Below are positions 6,084 to 12,598 of a stretch of DNA of 12,598 nt, in pieces. The stretch is from contig JAFADM010000553.1 of assembly GCA_023424865.1 (NCBI GenBank), forward strand, positions 1-12,598. Reading direction: 5' to 3'. Positions within the stretch are counted from its first letter, which is position 1. Each line of letters starts with the position of its first letter. The translations under genes were made by a program, and so were the position numbers. The notes under the pieces are model-generated. The model made no database searches, was not told the DNA's origin, and worked only from the letters and a program-made list of their open reading frames with translations. Source of the stretch: Bacillota bacterium (lineage in GTDB: Bacteria > Bacillota_A > Clostridia > DSM-8532).

Positions 6084-6914
6084 CTAAGGTGCTTTAAGCC
6101 ATACCGGTTCATCATTCACATAACTCAGGGTATAAAGAGGGGTTCCGTTGGCGGCAAAGGCTGTTCCAATAAGCTCCTCAGGCTTAATCATTCCCTCCCA
6201 GTAAGCCGAACCGTCCCAATTGTCCGATTCGTCCCATACAAAGGAAACCATGCCCTCCTGTACGTTTTTTTGCTGGAGCTTGTCTTTTCGCCCCAGCTCA
6301 ACCACAGCCACATTCTCGTCATTTACCCTAACCGTATAAACCATATATAAATAGATTTCCGGGTCGTCGGAGCCGAGATTTTTCTGTGTCAGAAGCTGAA
6401 GAGGTGCATCCTGAGGGATGTGGTAATCAGGAAAGACGTATTGATACTTCCAGAATGGAAAGCTGTAAGTGACATAGATTTCGCGGTAGAGCCCCCTTTC
6501 GTTTATAAGATAAAGCTCCTTGTCATCGGCTATTTTAATATCCGCCAGAAGGCTCTGGCCTTTTTGCAGGATGTTGGACGCATAAGCGGCGTTCAGCGGG
6601 GTCAGCCTGAAGCCCTCGCTATACATGAGGGAGGTCCAGATCAGGGCGGAGATAAAAACCGCCGCTGCAAAACGCCAGTACCACTTCGTTTTACGTATGC
6701 GCTTTGCCAGTGTAAGGTATTCCCTGCTGCTGTTCTGTATAGGCTCCGGCTCACCTGCCCTAACTGGAAGCTTTTTTTGTATGCCCTGGAGAAAGGTGGG
6801 GCAGGTACTGCACTCTTTAAGATGCTCTTCCACCATTTTTACCGAGGCGTCGCTGGCAACCCCGTCCTGATAAAGTGGAAGCAGATCCTGCACAATCTCA
6901 CAATTATATTTCAT
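6084..6914 (-). CDS. Membrane anti-sigma factor with zinc-finger-type N-terminus
   Basis: A 276-residue protein with three parts. Residues 1-45 hold C5 and H31-x3-C35-x2-C38, the anti-sigma zinc-finger (ZAS, zf-HC2) pattern that binds ECF sigma factors. Residues about 80-97 (WRFAAAVFISALIWTSLM) form one membrane span. The remaining 175 or so residues are rich in Tyr, Trp and acidic residues and would lie outside the cell as the sensor part; I recognise no domain there. It overlaps the sigma gene by 11 nt and has its own GGGAGG 9 nt upstream, a typical coupled sigma/anti-sigma arrangement. The role, holding the sigma factor inactive until an envelope signal, is inferred from motif and neighbour. 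The signal is unknown. Confidence 0.88.
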   Translation of the reverse strand: MKYNCEIVQDLLPLYQDGVASDASVKMVEEHLKECSTCPTFLQGIQKKLPVRAGEPEPIQNSSREYLTLAKRIRKTKWYWRFAAAVFISALIWTSLMYSEGFRLTPLNAAYASNILQKGQSLLADIKIADDKELYLINERGLYREIYVTYSFPFWKYQYVFPDYHIPQDAPLQLLTQKNLGSDDPEIYLYMVYTVRVNDENVAVVELGRKDKLQQKNVQEGMVSFVWDESDNWDGSAYWEGMIKPEELIGTAFAANGTPLYTLSYVNDEPVWLKAP

Positions 6915-7416
6915 AGCCGTAGTCCTCCCGTAATATTTTTTGCAGCTTTTGTCGTCCGCGCATATAGATAACCTTTACCGAGCTTTCGCCGATATGAAGA
7001 AGCTCAGCTGTTTGACTGTGAGGCATGTCTGAAAAAATCCGGTAGATCATGACATCACGGGTTTTCTCATCCATTGCGCGAATAATTTCAAGGCTCAAGG
7101 TCAGAAGCTCCTTTTCACCGAGCCGTCCTTCTAGATCCAGGGATAACACCTCCGAAGCAGCCATTTTCTCATCCAGGGGGATGGAACGGTACCTCTTTTT
7201 CGTACGCATTGCGTTAAAGTACTGATTTTTTGCAATTTGGCATAACCAGCTCTTTATGGTGCAATCCCCCTTGAAGCGATGGAAGGAAAGGATGGCCTGA
7301 TAAAAGGTTTCCTGCACTAATTCATCGGCCAGATCTCTTTCGTATCCGGTCAATCGAAGAAGAAAAAACCGGATGTCGTCGTTATATTCCCGGTAGAGTT
7401 TTTCAAACAGCTCCAT
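6904..7416 (-). CDS. ECF (sigma-70 group 4) RNA polymerase sigma factor
   Basis: A 170-residue sigma factor with only regions 2 and 4, as in the extracytoplasmic-function group. Region 2 covers about residues 8-75: LADELVQETFYQAI (29-42) is the core-binding 2.2 helix and GDCTIKSWLCQIAKNQYFN (50-68) the promoter-melting part. Region 4 covers about 110-162, with the helix-turn-helix in SQTAELLHIGESSVKVIYMR (134-153) followed by GRQKLQK. It directs polymerase to its regulon when released by the anti-sigma factor encoded next to it. AAGGGG lies about 6 nt before the ATG at 7416. A TGTAAC motif upstream may be its own -35 box. Which ECF subgroup it belongs to cannot be stated without a profile search. 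Confidence 0.93.
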   Translation of the reverse strand: MELFEKLYREYNDDIRFFLLRLTGYERDLADELVQETFYQAILSFHRFKGDCTIKSWLCQIAKNQYFNAMRTKKRYRSIPLDEKMAASEVLSLDLEGRLGEKELLTLSLEIIRAMDEKTRDVMIYRIFSDMPHSQTAELLHIGESSVKVIYMRGRQKLQKILREDYGYEI

Positions 7417-7443
7417 GCTTCACCCCTTTTCGTGTCTGATCTA

Positions 7444-7472
7444 TTAGTAACAAAAATACCTCAAAGGTTACA
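7444..7472 (-). promoter_or_regulatory. Possible autoregulated ECF promoter of the sigma gene
   Basis: On the minus strand TGTAAC (7472-7467), followed by CTTT, resembles the AAC-containing -35 box of ECF sigma promoters (for example TGAAAC or TGTAAC in Bacillus). TACTAA (7449-7444) follows after 17 nt. The -10 side lacks the usual CGT core, so the call rests mainly on the -35 motif and on the habit of ECF genes to control themselves. Confidence 0.35.
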
Positions 7473-7597
7473 AGAGCTGAATTTTTATTTCACATTTTAA
7501 TTCTTGGTTCAGTGCTTCTTTACTAGATTTTGAAGATACAAGGGGTATTATTTTGTTACAATTTGTTCATAATCTGTTCATGAATATCCTTCATAAT

Positions 7598-7626
7598 TTT
7601 ACATGTATTCTTGATTTCACTATAGA
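7598..7626 (+). promoter_or_regulatory. Putative sigma-A promoter of the ABC/GldG/DUF4340 operon
   Basis: TTTACA (7598-7603, 5 of 6) is followed after 17 nt by TATAGA (7621-7626, 4 of 6). It would give a leader of about 170 nt. It is a housekeeping-type promoter and does not resemble the ECF-type motif of the divergent gene. Confidence 0.5.
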
Positions 7627-7721
7627 AGCCCGCGTATCAGCATGAGTATGCGTTTTATTAAAAACCACGGATTTCTTTGTTAAAGGACACTGTATAAATG
7701 TTCTTTTAAAGAGGGGATCCG

Positions 7722-7745
7722 ATGATTTTCGAGTTTCTCTGGTGA
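7722..7745 (+). other. Possible 7-codon leader open frame
   Basis: ATG at 7722 opens a frame reading MIFEFLW then TGA at 7743. AGAGGGG (7710-7716 region) lies 5-6 nt upstream, a good ribosome-site distance. Such a short frame with a decent ribosome site in a leader can be a leader peptide, but chance is quite possible. Confidence 0.2.
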
Positions 7746-7803
7746 AATTAGTCCTGCGTATTTAAGCTCAGGGAGCATAGCCCCCGTTTAAAGGAGGAAC
7801 AGC

Positions 7804-8754
7804 ATGATAGAGATTCAGAACCTTACCAAGCAATACGGTAAAATAAAGGCTGTAGACGACATTAGCTTTACCGTAGAAAAAGGCGAGATCCTGGGTTTTC
7901 TGGGGCCGAACGGCGCCGGAAAATCGACGACCATGAACATTCTTACTGGCTTTATATCATCGACAGAGGGCACTGTTAAGGTAGCAGGCTTTGACGTTCT
8001 GGAAAATCCGGTGGAAGTAAAAAAACACATCGGTTATCTGCCGGAACAACCCCCGCTGTATTTTGATATGACTGTTCAGGAATTTCTTGATTTTTGCGCC
8101 GATTTAAAAGGTGTTTCAAAGAAGGAATGGAAGAGTCAGCGGCAGGATATCATGGAACTCGTTAAAATCACCCATGTAAGCCACCGTCTCATTAAAAACC
8201 TGTCCAAGGGTTATAAGCAGAGAGTGGGGCTTGCACAGGCACTTGTAGGGACTCCTGAGGTGCTGATACTGGATGAGCCCACGGTTGGTCTGGATCCCAA
8301 GCAAATTATTGAAATCCGAAAGCTGATACGCGCCCTCGGAAAAAACCACACCATCATACTAAGCTCGCATATTCTGCCTGAAGTCAGTGCGGTGTGCGAC
8401 AGAGTGGTTATTATCAATAAAGGGCGCATTGCAGCCATCGATACACCGGACAACCTCTCTAAAAAGCTGGCCGACTTCTCCCGCTTTACAGTGACGGTAG
8501 CAGGTCCCGAGAATAAAGTCCGCGATATTATAAGCCATGTTTATGGCGTCAAATACCTGGAAACCAGCAGTAAGGTCAAGGAAGACGAATTCAGCTTTGT
8601 TGTTGAAGCCGATAAGGATGTGGATGTAAGAAAGCCCATGTTCAATCAGCTGGCTCAAGGCGGCTTCCCCATATTAGAGCTTAAATCCCTCAGCCTGTCC
8701 CTTGAGGACATCTTCCTCCAGTTGACAACCACTGAGGATAAGGAGGTAAAATAA
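7804..8754 (+). CDS. ABC transporter ATP-binding protein (GldA-like, ABC-2 type)
   Basis: A 316-residue ATPase that would power the permease encoded next. Motifs in order: Walker A GPNGAGKST (34-42), Q-loop Gln82 in YLPEQPPLY, signature LSKGY (133-137), Walker B VLILD with catalytic Glu158 (153-158), and switch His189 in LSSHIL. Residues about 220-316 form the C-terminal extension common to ABC-2 export ATPases, ending in SLSLEDIFLQLT. All catalytic residues are intact. AAAGGAGG ends about 8 nt before the ATG. The next gene starts 2 nt after the stop. The combination with a GldF-like permease and a GldG-like protein places it in the gliding-motility-type family by name, but clostridia lack the Bacteroidota gliding machinery, so the substrate is unknown. 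Confidence 0.94.
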   Translation: MIEIQNLTKQYGKIKAVDDISFTVEKGEILGFLGPNGAGKSTTMNILTGFISSTEGTVKVAGFDVLENPVEVKKHIGYLPEQPPLYFDMTVQEFLDFCADLKGVSKKEWKSQRQDIMELVKITHVSHRLIKNLSKGYKQRVGLAQALVGTPEVLILDEPTVGLDPKQIIEIRKLIRALGKNHTIILSSHILPEVSAVCDRVVIINKGRIAAIDTPDNLSKKLADFSRFTVTVAGPENKVRDIISHVYGVKYLETSSKVKEDEFSFVVEADKDVDVRKPMFNQLAQGGFPILELKSLSLSLEDIFLQLTTTEDKEVK

Positions 8755-8756
8755 GT

Positions 8757-9464
8757 ATGCTTGCCATATTACGACGGGATTTAAGATCCTATTTTAATTC
8801 GCCGATTGCCTATGTATTGATTGGCTTGTTTATGATTATTCTCGGACTTTTCTTTAACTCCGGCCTGTCCTCGGGCGGCTCGGATTTCATGGGTTCCTTT
8901 GTCAGCAATATGAGCTTTTTGCTCCTGTTTATTGTTCCTATCATGACCATGCGTGTGTTCTCCGAGGATAAGAGAAACGGTACCGAGGTGCTTTTACTTA
9001 CTTCACCTGCACGGGTAACCGAAGTGGTTGTGGGCAAGTTCCTGGCCTCCTTCTGTGTTTTTCTTATTATGACGGCGGTAACACTTGTTTTCCCCATAAT
9101 CATCATTATTTTCGGAGGACCGGACATTCCTCTCATATTCAGCGCTTACCTGGGATATATCCTTTACGGCGCAGTTTATGTAGCCATCGGCGTATTTGCC
9201 TCCTCCATTACCGAAAACCAGATCGTGGCGGCTATCATAAGCTTTGTAACCCTTTTTGCCATGACCGCACTTGATTTTGTGGCAAGCTTCTTAAGCGGAT
9301 TTCCCGCAAAAGCCTTAACTTGGCTTTCCCTTAATGAGCGGTACAGTGATTTTGGTTCCGGGATCATTGATCTCACATCCGTTGTGTTTATGATTAGCTT
9401 TGCAGCGGTGTTCGTCTTCCTGACCGTCAGGGTGATTGAACGCAAGCGCTGGAGTCAGGGGTGA
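8757..9464 (+). CDS. ABC-2 type permease (GldF-like)
   Basis: A 235-residue integral membrane protein with six predicted spans near residues 17-34, 51-64, 96-118, 127-148, 155-175 and 205-226. Between spans 2 and 3 is FSEDKRNGTEVLLLTSP (67-83), the conserved cytoplasmic segment of GldF/ABC-2 permeases that contacts the ATPase. It would form the transport channel, probably as a dimer, with two copies of the ATPase encoded 2 nt upstream. AGGAGGT (8741-8747) lies 9 nt before the ATG and inside the end of the previous gene, showing tight coupling. The gene ends 4 nt before the GldG-like start. Length and topology are ordinary for the family. Direction and cargo of transport are not visible; export or an envelope-remodelling role is inferred from the ABC-2 class. 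Confidence 0.92.
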   Translation: MLAILRRDLRSYFNSPIAYVLIGLFMIILGLFFNSGLSSGGSDFMGSFVSNMSFLLLFIVPIMTMRVFSEDKRNGTEVLLLTSPARVTEVVVGKFLASFCVFLIMTAVTLVFPIIIIIFGGPDIPLIFSAYLGYILYGAVYVAIGVFASSITENQIVAAIISFVTLFAMTALDFVASFLSGFPAKALTWLSLNERYSDFGSGIIDLTSVVFMISFAAVFVFLTVRVIERKRWSQG

Positions 9465-9468
9465 TAAT

Positions 9469-10914
9469 ATGAGTGATAAGAAATTGAAAATAAATAAGCC
9501 AAAAGTGAAAATCAACAGCAGAACGCTGCGCTATGGTTCCTATGCCACTGCGGTTACCGCTGTTGTGGTTGCCCTTATCATTGTTTTTAATGCCTTACTG
9601 GGCTGGGACACCATAAAGAGCCGTCTCAGATTCGATATTACAGCCAATAAAATGTTTTCTTTAAGTGATGAGTCCATTGAAGTTCTGCAAACCCTGGAAA
9701 AGGACATACAGGTTTACATTTTAACAGAGGAGAGCAGCTTTAATGTTCCGCAAATTACTGAGGTTTTAAAGCAATACGAGGTAAAGAGCGGCGGAAAGAT
9801 AACCACACAGTATGTGGACGTTGAAAAGGATCCTACCTTCATTAAAAGAGAGCTGGATCCGGAGCAGGTAAAGGGTATAACCTCCGGCAGCATGGTGGTG
9901 CGCTCCGGCGGCAGAATCCGTGTTGTCAATCAGAGCGATCTTGTAGAATATGATTATAGCAGCGGTTATGCTCAGGCTTCAGGCTACAAAATCGAACAGG
10001 CCTTTACGAATGCCTTCCTGAGTGTTTCAGCAGAAACCACTCCTGTGGTTTATTTCGTAACCGGACATGGCGAGGTTGGTCTTGACGAGCAGCTTTCGTC
10101 CCTGAAAACATCCATATCCGCCAATAATTATGATGTTCAAACCCTGTCTCTCACAGCGGAGATTCCTGCGGATGCGGCAGCCCTCATTTTCGCTTCACCC
10201 AAGTCGGACCTTCTGGCTTCGGAATATGAAAAGCTCCTGGCCTTTATGGAACAGGGGGGAGATGCCCTTTTCCTCATGGATGTCCAGGACAGCGCCACTG
10301 AGCTTACGAATTTCCAGGCGTTATTTGAGCGCTATTCCTTGGCCGTTAACAATGATTTTGTTATGGAGCTGGACCAGAACTGGTATTACAGCGATGTTAA
10401 CATCATTATTCCCCAGCCCGCCAGCAACGATGTGACCACCAATCTTGATCCTAATTCCCTGTTTGTATACATGCCTAACTGCCGCAGTGTAACAATCAAT
10501 CAGGTAGCCAAGGAATGGATTACCACATCGCCTCTGTTCCTTACTTCAAGCAAGTCCCAGAGCACCAGCATTGCAACAAGTCAAACAGCAGCCGGACCCT
10601 TCCTCTTGGGAGCTCTGTCCGAATACTCCGGCACAAAAACCAGCAAGGTTGCGCTTATCGGAAACAGCACCTTTGTTACCGACAGCTGGATAAGCAGCGC
10701 CGGTGAAAATGGCAAGCGCTATGTGGTTTCCATCCTCAACTGGATGGAGGACAAAACCAATGCGGTTTACATTCCTTCCACAAGCCTTGCTCAGGCGACT
10801 ATCAATATGACTGAGCAAAGCAAGTTCATCGCCTTTATCACGCTTACCGCCATTCTGCCCCTTCTTATTATCGGCGCCGGCGTGTTTGTCTGGATGAGGA
10901 GGAAGCATCTGTAA
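9469..10914 (+). CDS. GldG-like ABC transporter auxiliary protein
   Basis: A 481-residue protein anchored at both ends: one span at about residues 23-44 after a basic cytoplasmic tail, and one at about 455-475 followed by RRKH. The large part between them would lie outside the membrane. After the first span comes RLRFDITANKMFSLSDESIEVLQTLEKDIQVYI, split here as RFDITANKMFSLS and LQTLEKDIQVYI, the typical opening of the GldG/ABC_transp_aux family. The later VVYFVTGHGEVGLDEQ block, with its GHGE, is also family-typical. I start at ATG 9469, 7 nt after AGGGG (9457-9461); the in-frame TTG at 9436 lies inside the permease gene without a good site. It sits 4 nt after the permease and overlaps the next gene by 1 nt. 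A role as a ligand-binding or coupling subunit is inferred. Confidence 0.88.
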   Translation: MSDKKLKINKPKVKINSRTLRYGSYATAVTAVVVALIIVFNALLGWDTIKSRLRFDITANKMFSLSDESIEVLQTLEKDIQVYILTEESSFNVPQITEVLKQYEVKSGGKITTQYVDVEKDPTFIKRELDPEQVKGITSGSMVVRSGGRIRVVNQSDLVEYDYSSGYAQASGYKIEQAFTNAFLSVSAETTPVVYFVTGHGEVGLDEQLSSLKTSISANNYDVQTLSLTAEIPADAAALIFASPKSDLLASEYEKLLAFMEQGGDALFLMDVQDSATELTNFQALFERYSLAVNNDFVMELDQNWYYSDVNIIIPQPASNDVTTNLDPNSLFVYMPNCRSVTINQVAKEWITTSPLFLTSSKSQSTSIATSQTAAGPFLLGALSEYSGTKTSKVALIGNSTFVTDSWISSAGENGKRYVVSILNWMEDKTNAVYIPSTSLAQATINMTEQSKFIAFITLTAILPLLIIGAGVFVWMRRKHL

Positions 10915-12371
10915 TGAAAAATATGAAGAAAATCATTGCCCTTTTAGTGGTACTGGTGGTTTTCATCGCAGCTTATATCCTTCTTCCCAAAATCATAAAA
11001 TCCGATGATCCGGAGGAATCCGTTACACCGGGAGCCTCCGAGGATTCGGTGGATCTTGTGGAATTTACCCGGGATCAGATGGATAAGCTCATCATAACCT
11101 ATGGTGATGATGCCTACACCTTCACTAAGAAGGATGTGGAGGTGGAAAGTGAAAGCGCCAAGGACGACGGTACCACTGAAATCGTTAAAAAAACGGAGAC
11201 CCGCTGGGTAACCGACGACTTTATCGCCAATCATACCGCTGTTAACGACATTGCCCTTTCCATGGAGACGGTAACCACCAAGCGCCTTATTGAGAAGGAT
11301 GCCAAGGATTTATCCATCTACGGACTTGACGGCAGCCGTACCCTTACCGCACACACAACGGGCGGAGCTATTGCCACCATTGAGATAGGCGACATGACAC
11401 CTACCTCCGACGGCTATTATGTGAAAAAGGGCGACAATAACGACGTTTACACCATTTACTCTTATACCGGCGGTACTTTGACCAAAAGCAAGTTTGATTT
11501 GATGAGCAAGAGCCTTTACGGTGATCTTGTGATTAAAGATGACGACATGACCACCCTTTCACTCACAAAGGACGGAACCAAGGTTTTTGAGAGCAAGCAA
11601 AGAGCGGCCGGAGGAGAATGGCAGATTACCTTTCCTGTGGATCGCAAGGCCGACTATACGGATTTGAGCAAGCATATACAATGGCTCAATACGGCAGCCA
11701 TAGCGTCTTTTGTGGAGGAAAGCCCTACAGATTTGGCTCAGTATGGACTGGATAAGCCCAAATACGTGTTTGAGTATAATTTAAGGGGAGTGAACCATAC
11801 CTTAAAGCTTGGCACCTTGAAGGATTCAGCCTACTATGCCATGTTTGATGACATGGATGTTGTCTTTACCGTGGATTCCACAAATCTGACCTTTGTGGAC
11901 CTGGCCGTTCTGGATCTGGTGGATACGTTTATCTACATCCCCATGATTTACGATGTGGAAAAGCTGGTCATTAATATTGACGGCAGAACCGATACCATGG
12001 TCATCGATGTTAATCAGGACGATTCAACCACTGAGAAATATGTTTTCAATGGTACAGAGATGGCGACCGATAATCAAAAGACCATGTTCAAGCGCTATTA
12101 CCAGGGAGCTATCGGCTTTATGGGCGAGCGTTTGGATTTGAATGCGGTTCCCTCCGGCAAGGCGTTCATTACCCTGACCTATACCCTCAAGCAGGCAGGG
12201 GACGACGGCAAGGTGGTTACGGTTGAATTAATACCCACCCCGGATGATTACGGCTACTATATGGTTAAAAATAAGGTTTATTCCGGTATGATTATCGGAA
12301 AGCGCCAATTGGATAAAGCCGACGGCGGAATCCGCACAGCCTACCAGAATCTTGTCGATGCTTTGAAATAA
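10914..12371 (+). CDS. DUF4340-family membrane-anchored protein
   Basis: A 485-residue protein with one N-terminal span (about residues 5-25, no lipobox cysteine) and a long, acidic, beta-rich part predicted to lie outside the membrane. Two related units are visible: a YGLD motif in DLSIYGLDGSR (about 132-142), then TIEIGDMTPTSDGYYVKK, and later DLAQYGLDKPKYVFEY, then LKLGTLKDSAYYAMF. This duplication is typical of DUF4340. The start codon shares one base with the GldG-like stop (TAATG), with AGGAGG 11 nt upstream, so translation is coupled. A second ATG lies 9 nt downstream and is possible. DUF4340 genes commonly follow GldG-like genes, so the protein probably belongs to the same transporter complex. 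No biochemical function is known to me. A terminator follows after 24 nt. Confidence 0.85.
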   Translation: MKNMKKIIALLVVLVVFIAAYILLPKIIKSDDPEESVTPGASEDSVDLVEFTRDQMDKLIITYGDDAYTFTKKDVEVESESAKDDGTTEIVKKTETRWVTDDFIANHTAVNDIALSMETVTTKRLIEKDAKDLSIYGLDGSRTLTAHTTGGAIATIEIGDMTPTSDGYYVKKGDNNDVYTIYSYTGGTLTKSKFDLMSKSLYGDLVIKDDDMTTLSLTKDGTKVFESKQRAAGGEWQITFPVDRKADYTDLSKHIQWLNTAAIASFVEESPTDLAQYGLDKPKYVFEYNLRGVNHTLKLGTLKDSAYYAMFDDMDVVFTVDSTNLTFVDLAVLDLVDTFIYIPMIYDVEKLVINIDGRTDTMVIDVNQDDSTTEKYVFNGTEMATDNQKTMFKRYYQGAIGFMGERLDLNAVPSGKAFITLTYTLKQAGDDGKVVTVELIPTPDDYGYYMVKNKVYSGMIIGKRQLDKADGGIRTAYQNLVDALK

Positions 12372-12395
12372 TAACTCAAAATCCATGATGCATGC

Positions 12396-12431
12396 ACCGG
12401 GCGTAATCCTATGAGGAACGCCCGGTTTTTT
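12396..12431 (+). terminator. Rho-independent terminator of the ABC operon
   Basis: A perfect 9-bp stem, ACCGGGCGT (12396-12404) with ACGCCCGGT (12418-12426), encloses a 13-nt loop and is followed by a run of six T. Confidence 0.93.
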
Positions 12432-12598
12432 GTTGGTAGCCATTTGCGTAAGCAAATCTGTCTAAATGGGAAGGGGACAATGTCCTCGAGCTTTTGATTT
12501 TAGCTTTAGACGCGCTTAGCGTGTGTAGGGTGTAAAACACTGGCCATCCTCAAGGGATTCGGATTGACAATTCTTTCATGGAATAAGGAGTTGATTTA
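12432..12598 (+). other. Non-coding tail with several inverted repeats; probable leader of the next gene
   Basis: No gene is seen. Inverted repeats are ATTTGC/GCAAAT (12442-12447, 12452-12457, GTAA loop), GTCTAAA/TTTAGAC (12460-12466, 12505-12511) enclosing GGACA/TGTCC (12474-12478, 12480-12484), ACGCGCT/AGCGTGT near 12510-12525, and ATTC/GAAT (12570-12573, 12581-12584). They suggest a folded RNA leader, but I match it to no known riboswitch class. Confidence 0.4.
12585..12590 (+). promoter_or_regulatory. Ribosome binding site of a gene beginning past the right edge
   Basis: AAGGAG is followed by the last 8 nt of the window, with no ATG or GTG among them. The distance predicts a start codon at or just after position 12599. 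The TTGACA at 12564-12569 is too close to this site to be its -35 box. Confidence 0.5.

Larger units (their letters stand above)
7417..7803. other. Divergent intergenic region between the sigma gene and the ABC operon
   Basis: About 390 nt without a full-size gene. The left part carries the possible ECF promoter. The middle, 7553-7600, is AT-rich with three TTCAT motifs (7566-7570, 7577-7581, 7590-7594), about 11 and 13 nt apart, and an 8-bp palindrome TTCATGAA (7577-7584). The right part is the presumed leader of the ABC operon, with a small hairpin at about 7682-7707 and a 7-codon open frame at 7722-7745. Confidence 0.6.

Noticed and set aside
6420..6971. 183-codon plus-strand open frame
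   Set aside because: It is antisense to the anti-sigma and sigma genes, which are supported by motifs, overlap and ribosome sites.
12564..12569. TTGACA as a -35 box for the gene past the right edge
   Set aside because: A -10 box 17 nt later would fall on the ribosome binding site, leaving no transcript leader.

Overview
The window looks like chromosomal DNA from a spore-forming, low-to-moderate GC Firmicute, most likely a clostridial anaerobe. Pointers are strong GGAGG-type ribosome binding sites before nearly every gene, sigma-A-like promoters, a Spo0E-family peptide gene, a DivIVA-like coiled-coil protein, an Lrp/aminotransferase pair and an ECF sigma/anti-sigma pair. I see no insertion sequence, phage gene, CRISPR array, tRNA or rRNA.

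Layout. (1) 1-1532, minus: the first 510 codons of an alpha-glucan (glycogen) phosphorylase, cut by the window edge. (2) 1804-2644, plus: a thioredoxin followed by a DivIVA-like protein, ended by a long imperfect hairpin with a T tract. (3) 2923-4577, plus: an Lrp/AsnC regulator overlapping by 4 nt a class I PLP aminotransferase, ended by a very strong hairpin terminator. (4) 4615-4776, minus: a 53-codon gene for a Spo0E-like phosphatase peptide, whose stop codon lies in the loop of that terminator; it has a near-consensus promoter. (5) 5225-5995, plus: a stand-alone enoyl-ACP reductase (FabI) behind a leader of about 200 nt. (6) 7416-6084, minus: an ECF sigma factor overlapping by 11 nt a membrane anti-sigma factor with a zinc-finger-type HxxxCxxC motif; the anti-sigma gene shares a bidirectional terminator with fabI. 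(7) 7804-12371, plus, divergent from the sigma pair: a tight four-gene operon of ABC-2 ATPase, ABC-2 permease, GldG-like auxiliary protein and DUF4340 protein, closed by a perfect hairpin terminator. (8) 12432-12598: a non-coding tail with several inverted repeats and a ribosome binding site for a gene starting just past the edge.

The least characterised system is the four-gene operon. The ATPase and permease form a GldA/GldF-like transporter. The GldG-like and DUF4340 proteins are predicted to be membrane-anchored with large domains outside the cell, so the products may form one envelope complex. Its substrate cannot be read from the sequence, and the gliding name is only a family label. The ECF pair transcribed away from it is a candidate envelope-stress regulator, but I found no convincing shared promoter to tie the two together. 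The other genes are well-known families in an ordinary arrangement. The Spo0E-like gene with nearby Spo0A-box-like sites is the most useful small discovery.
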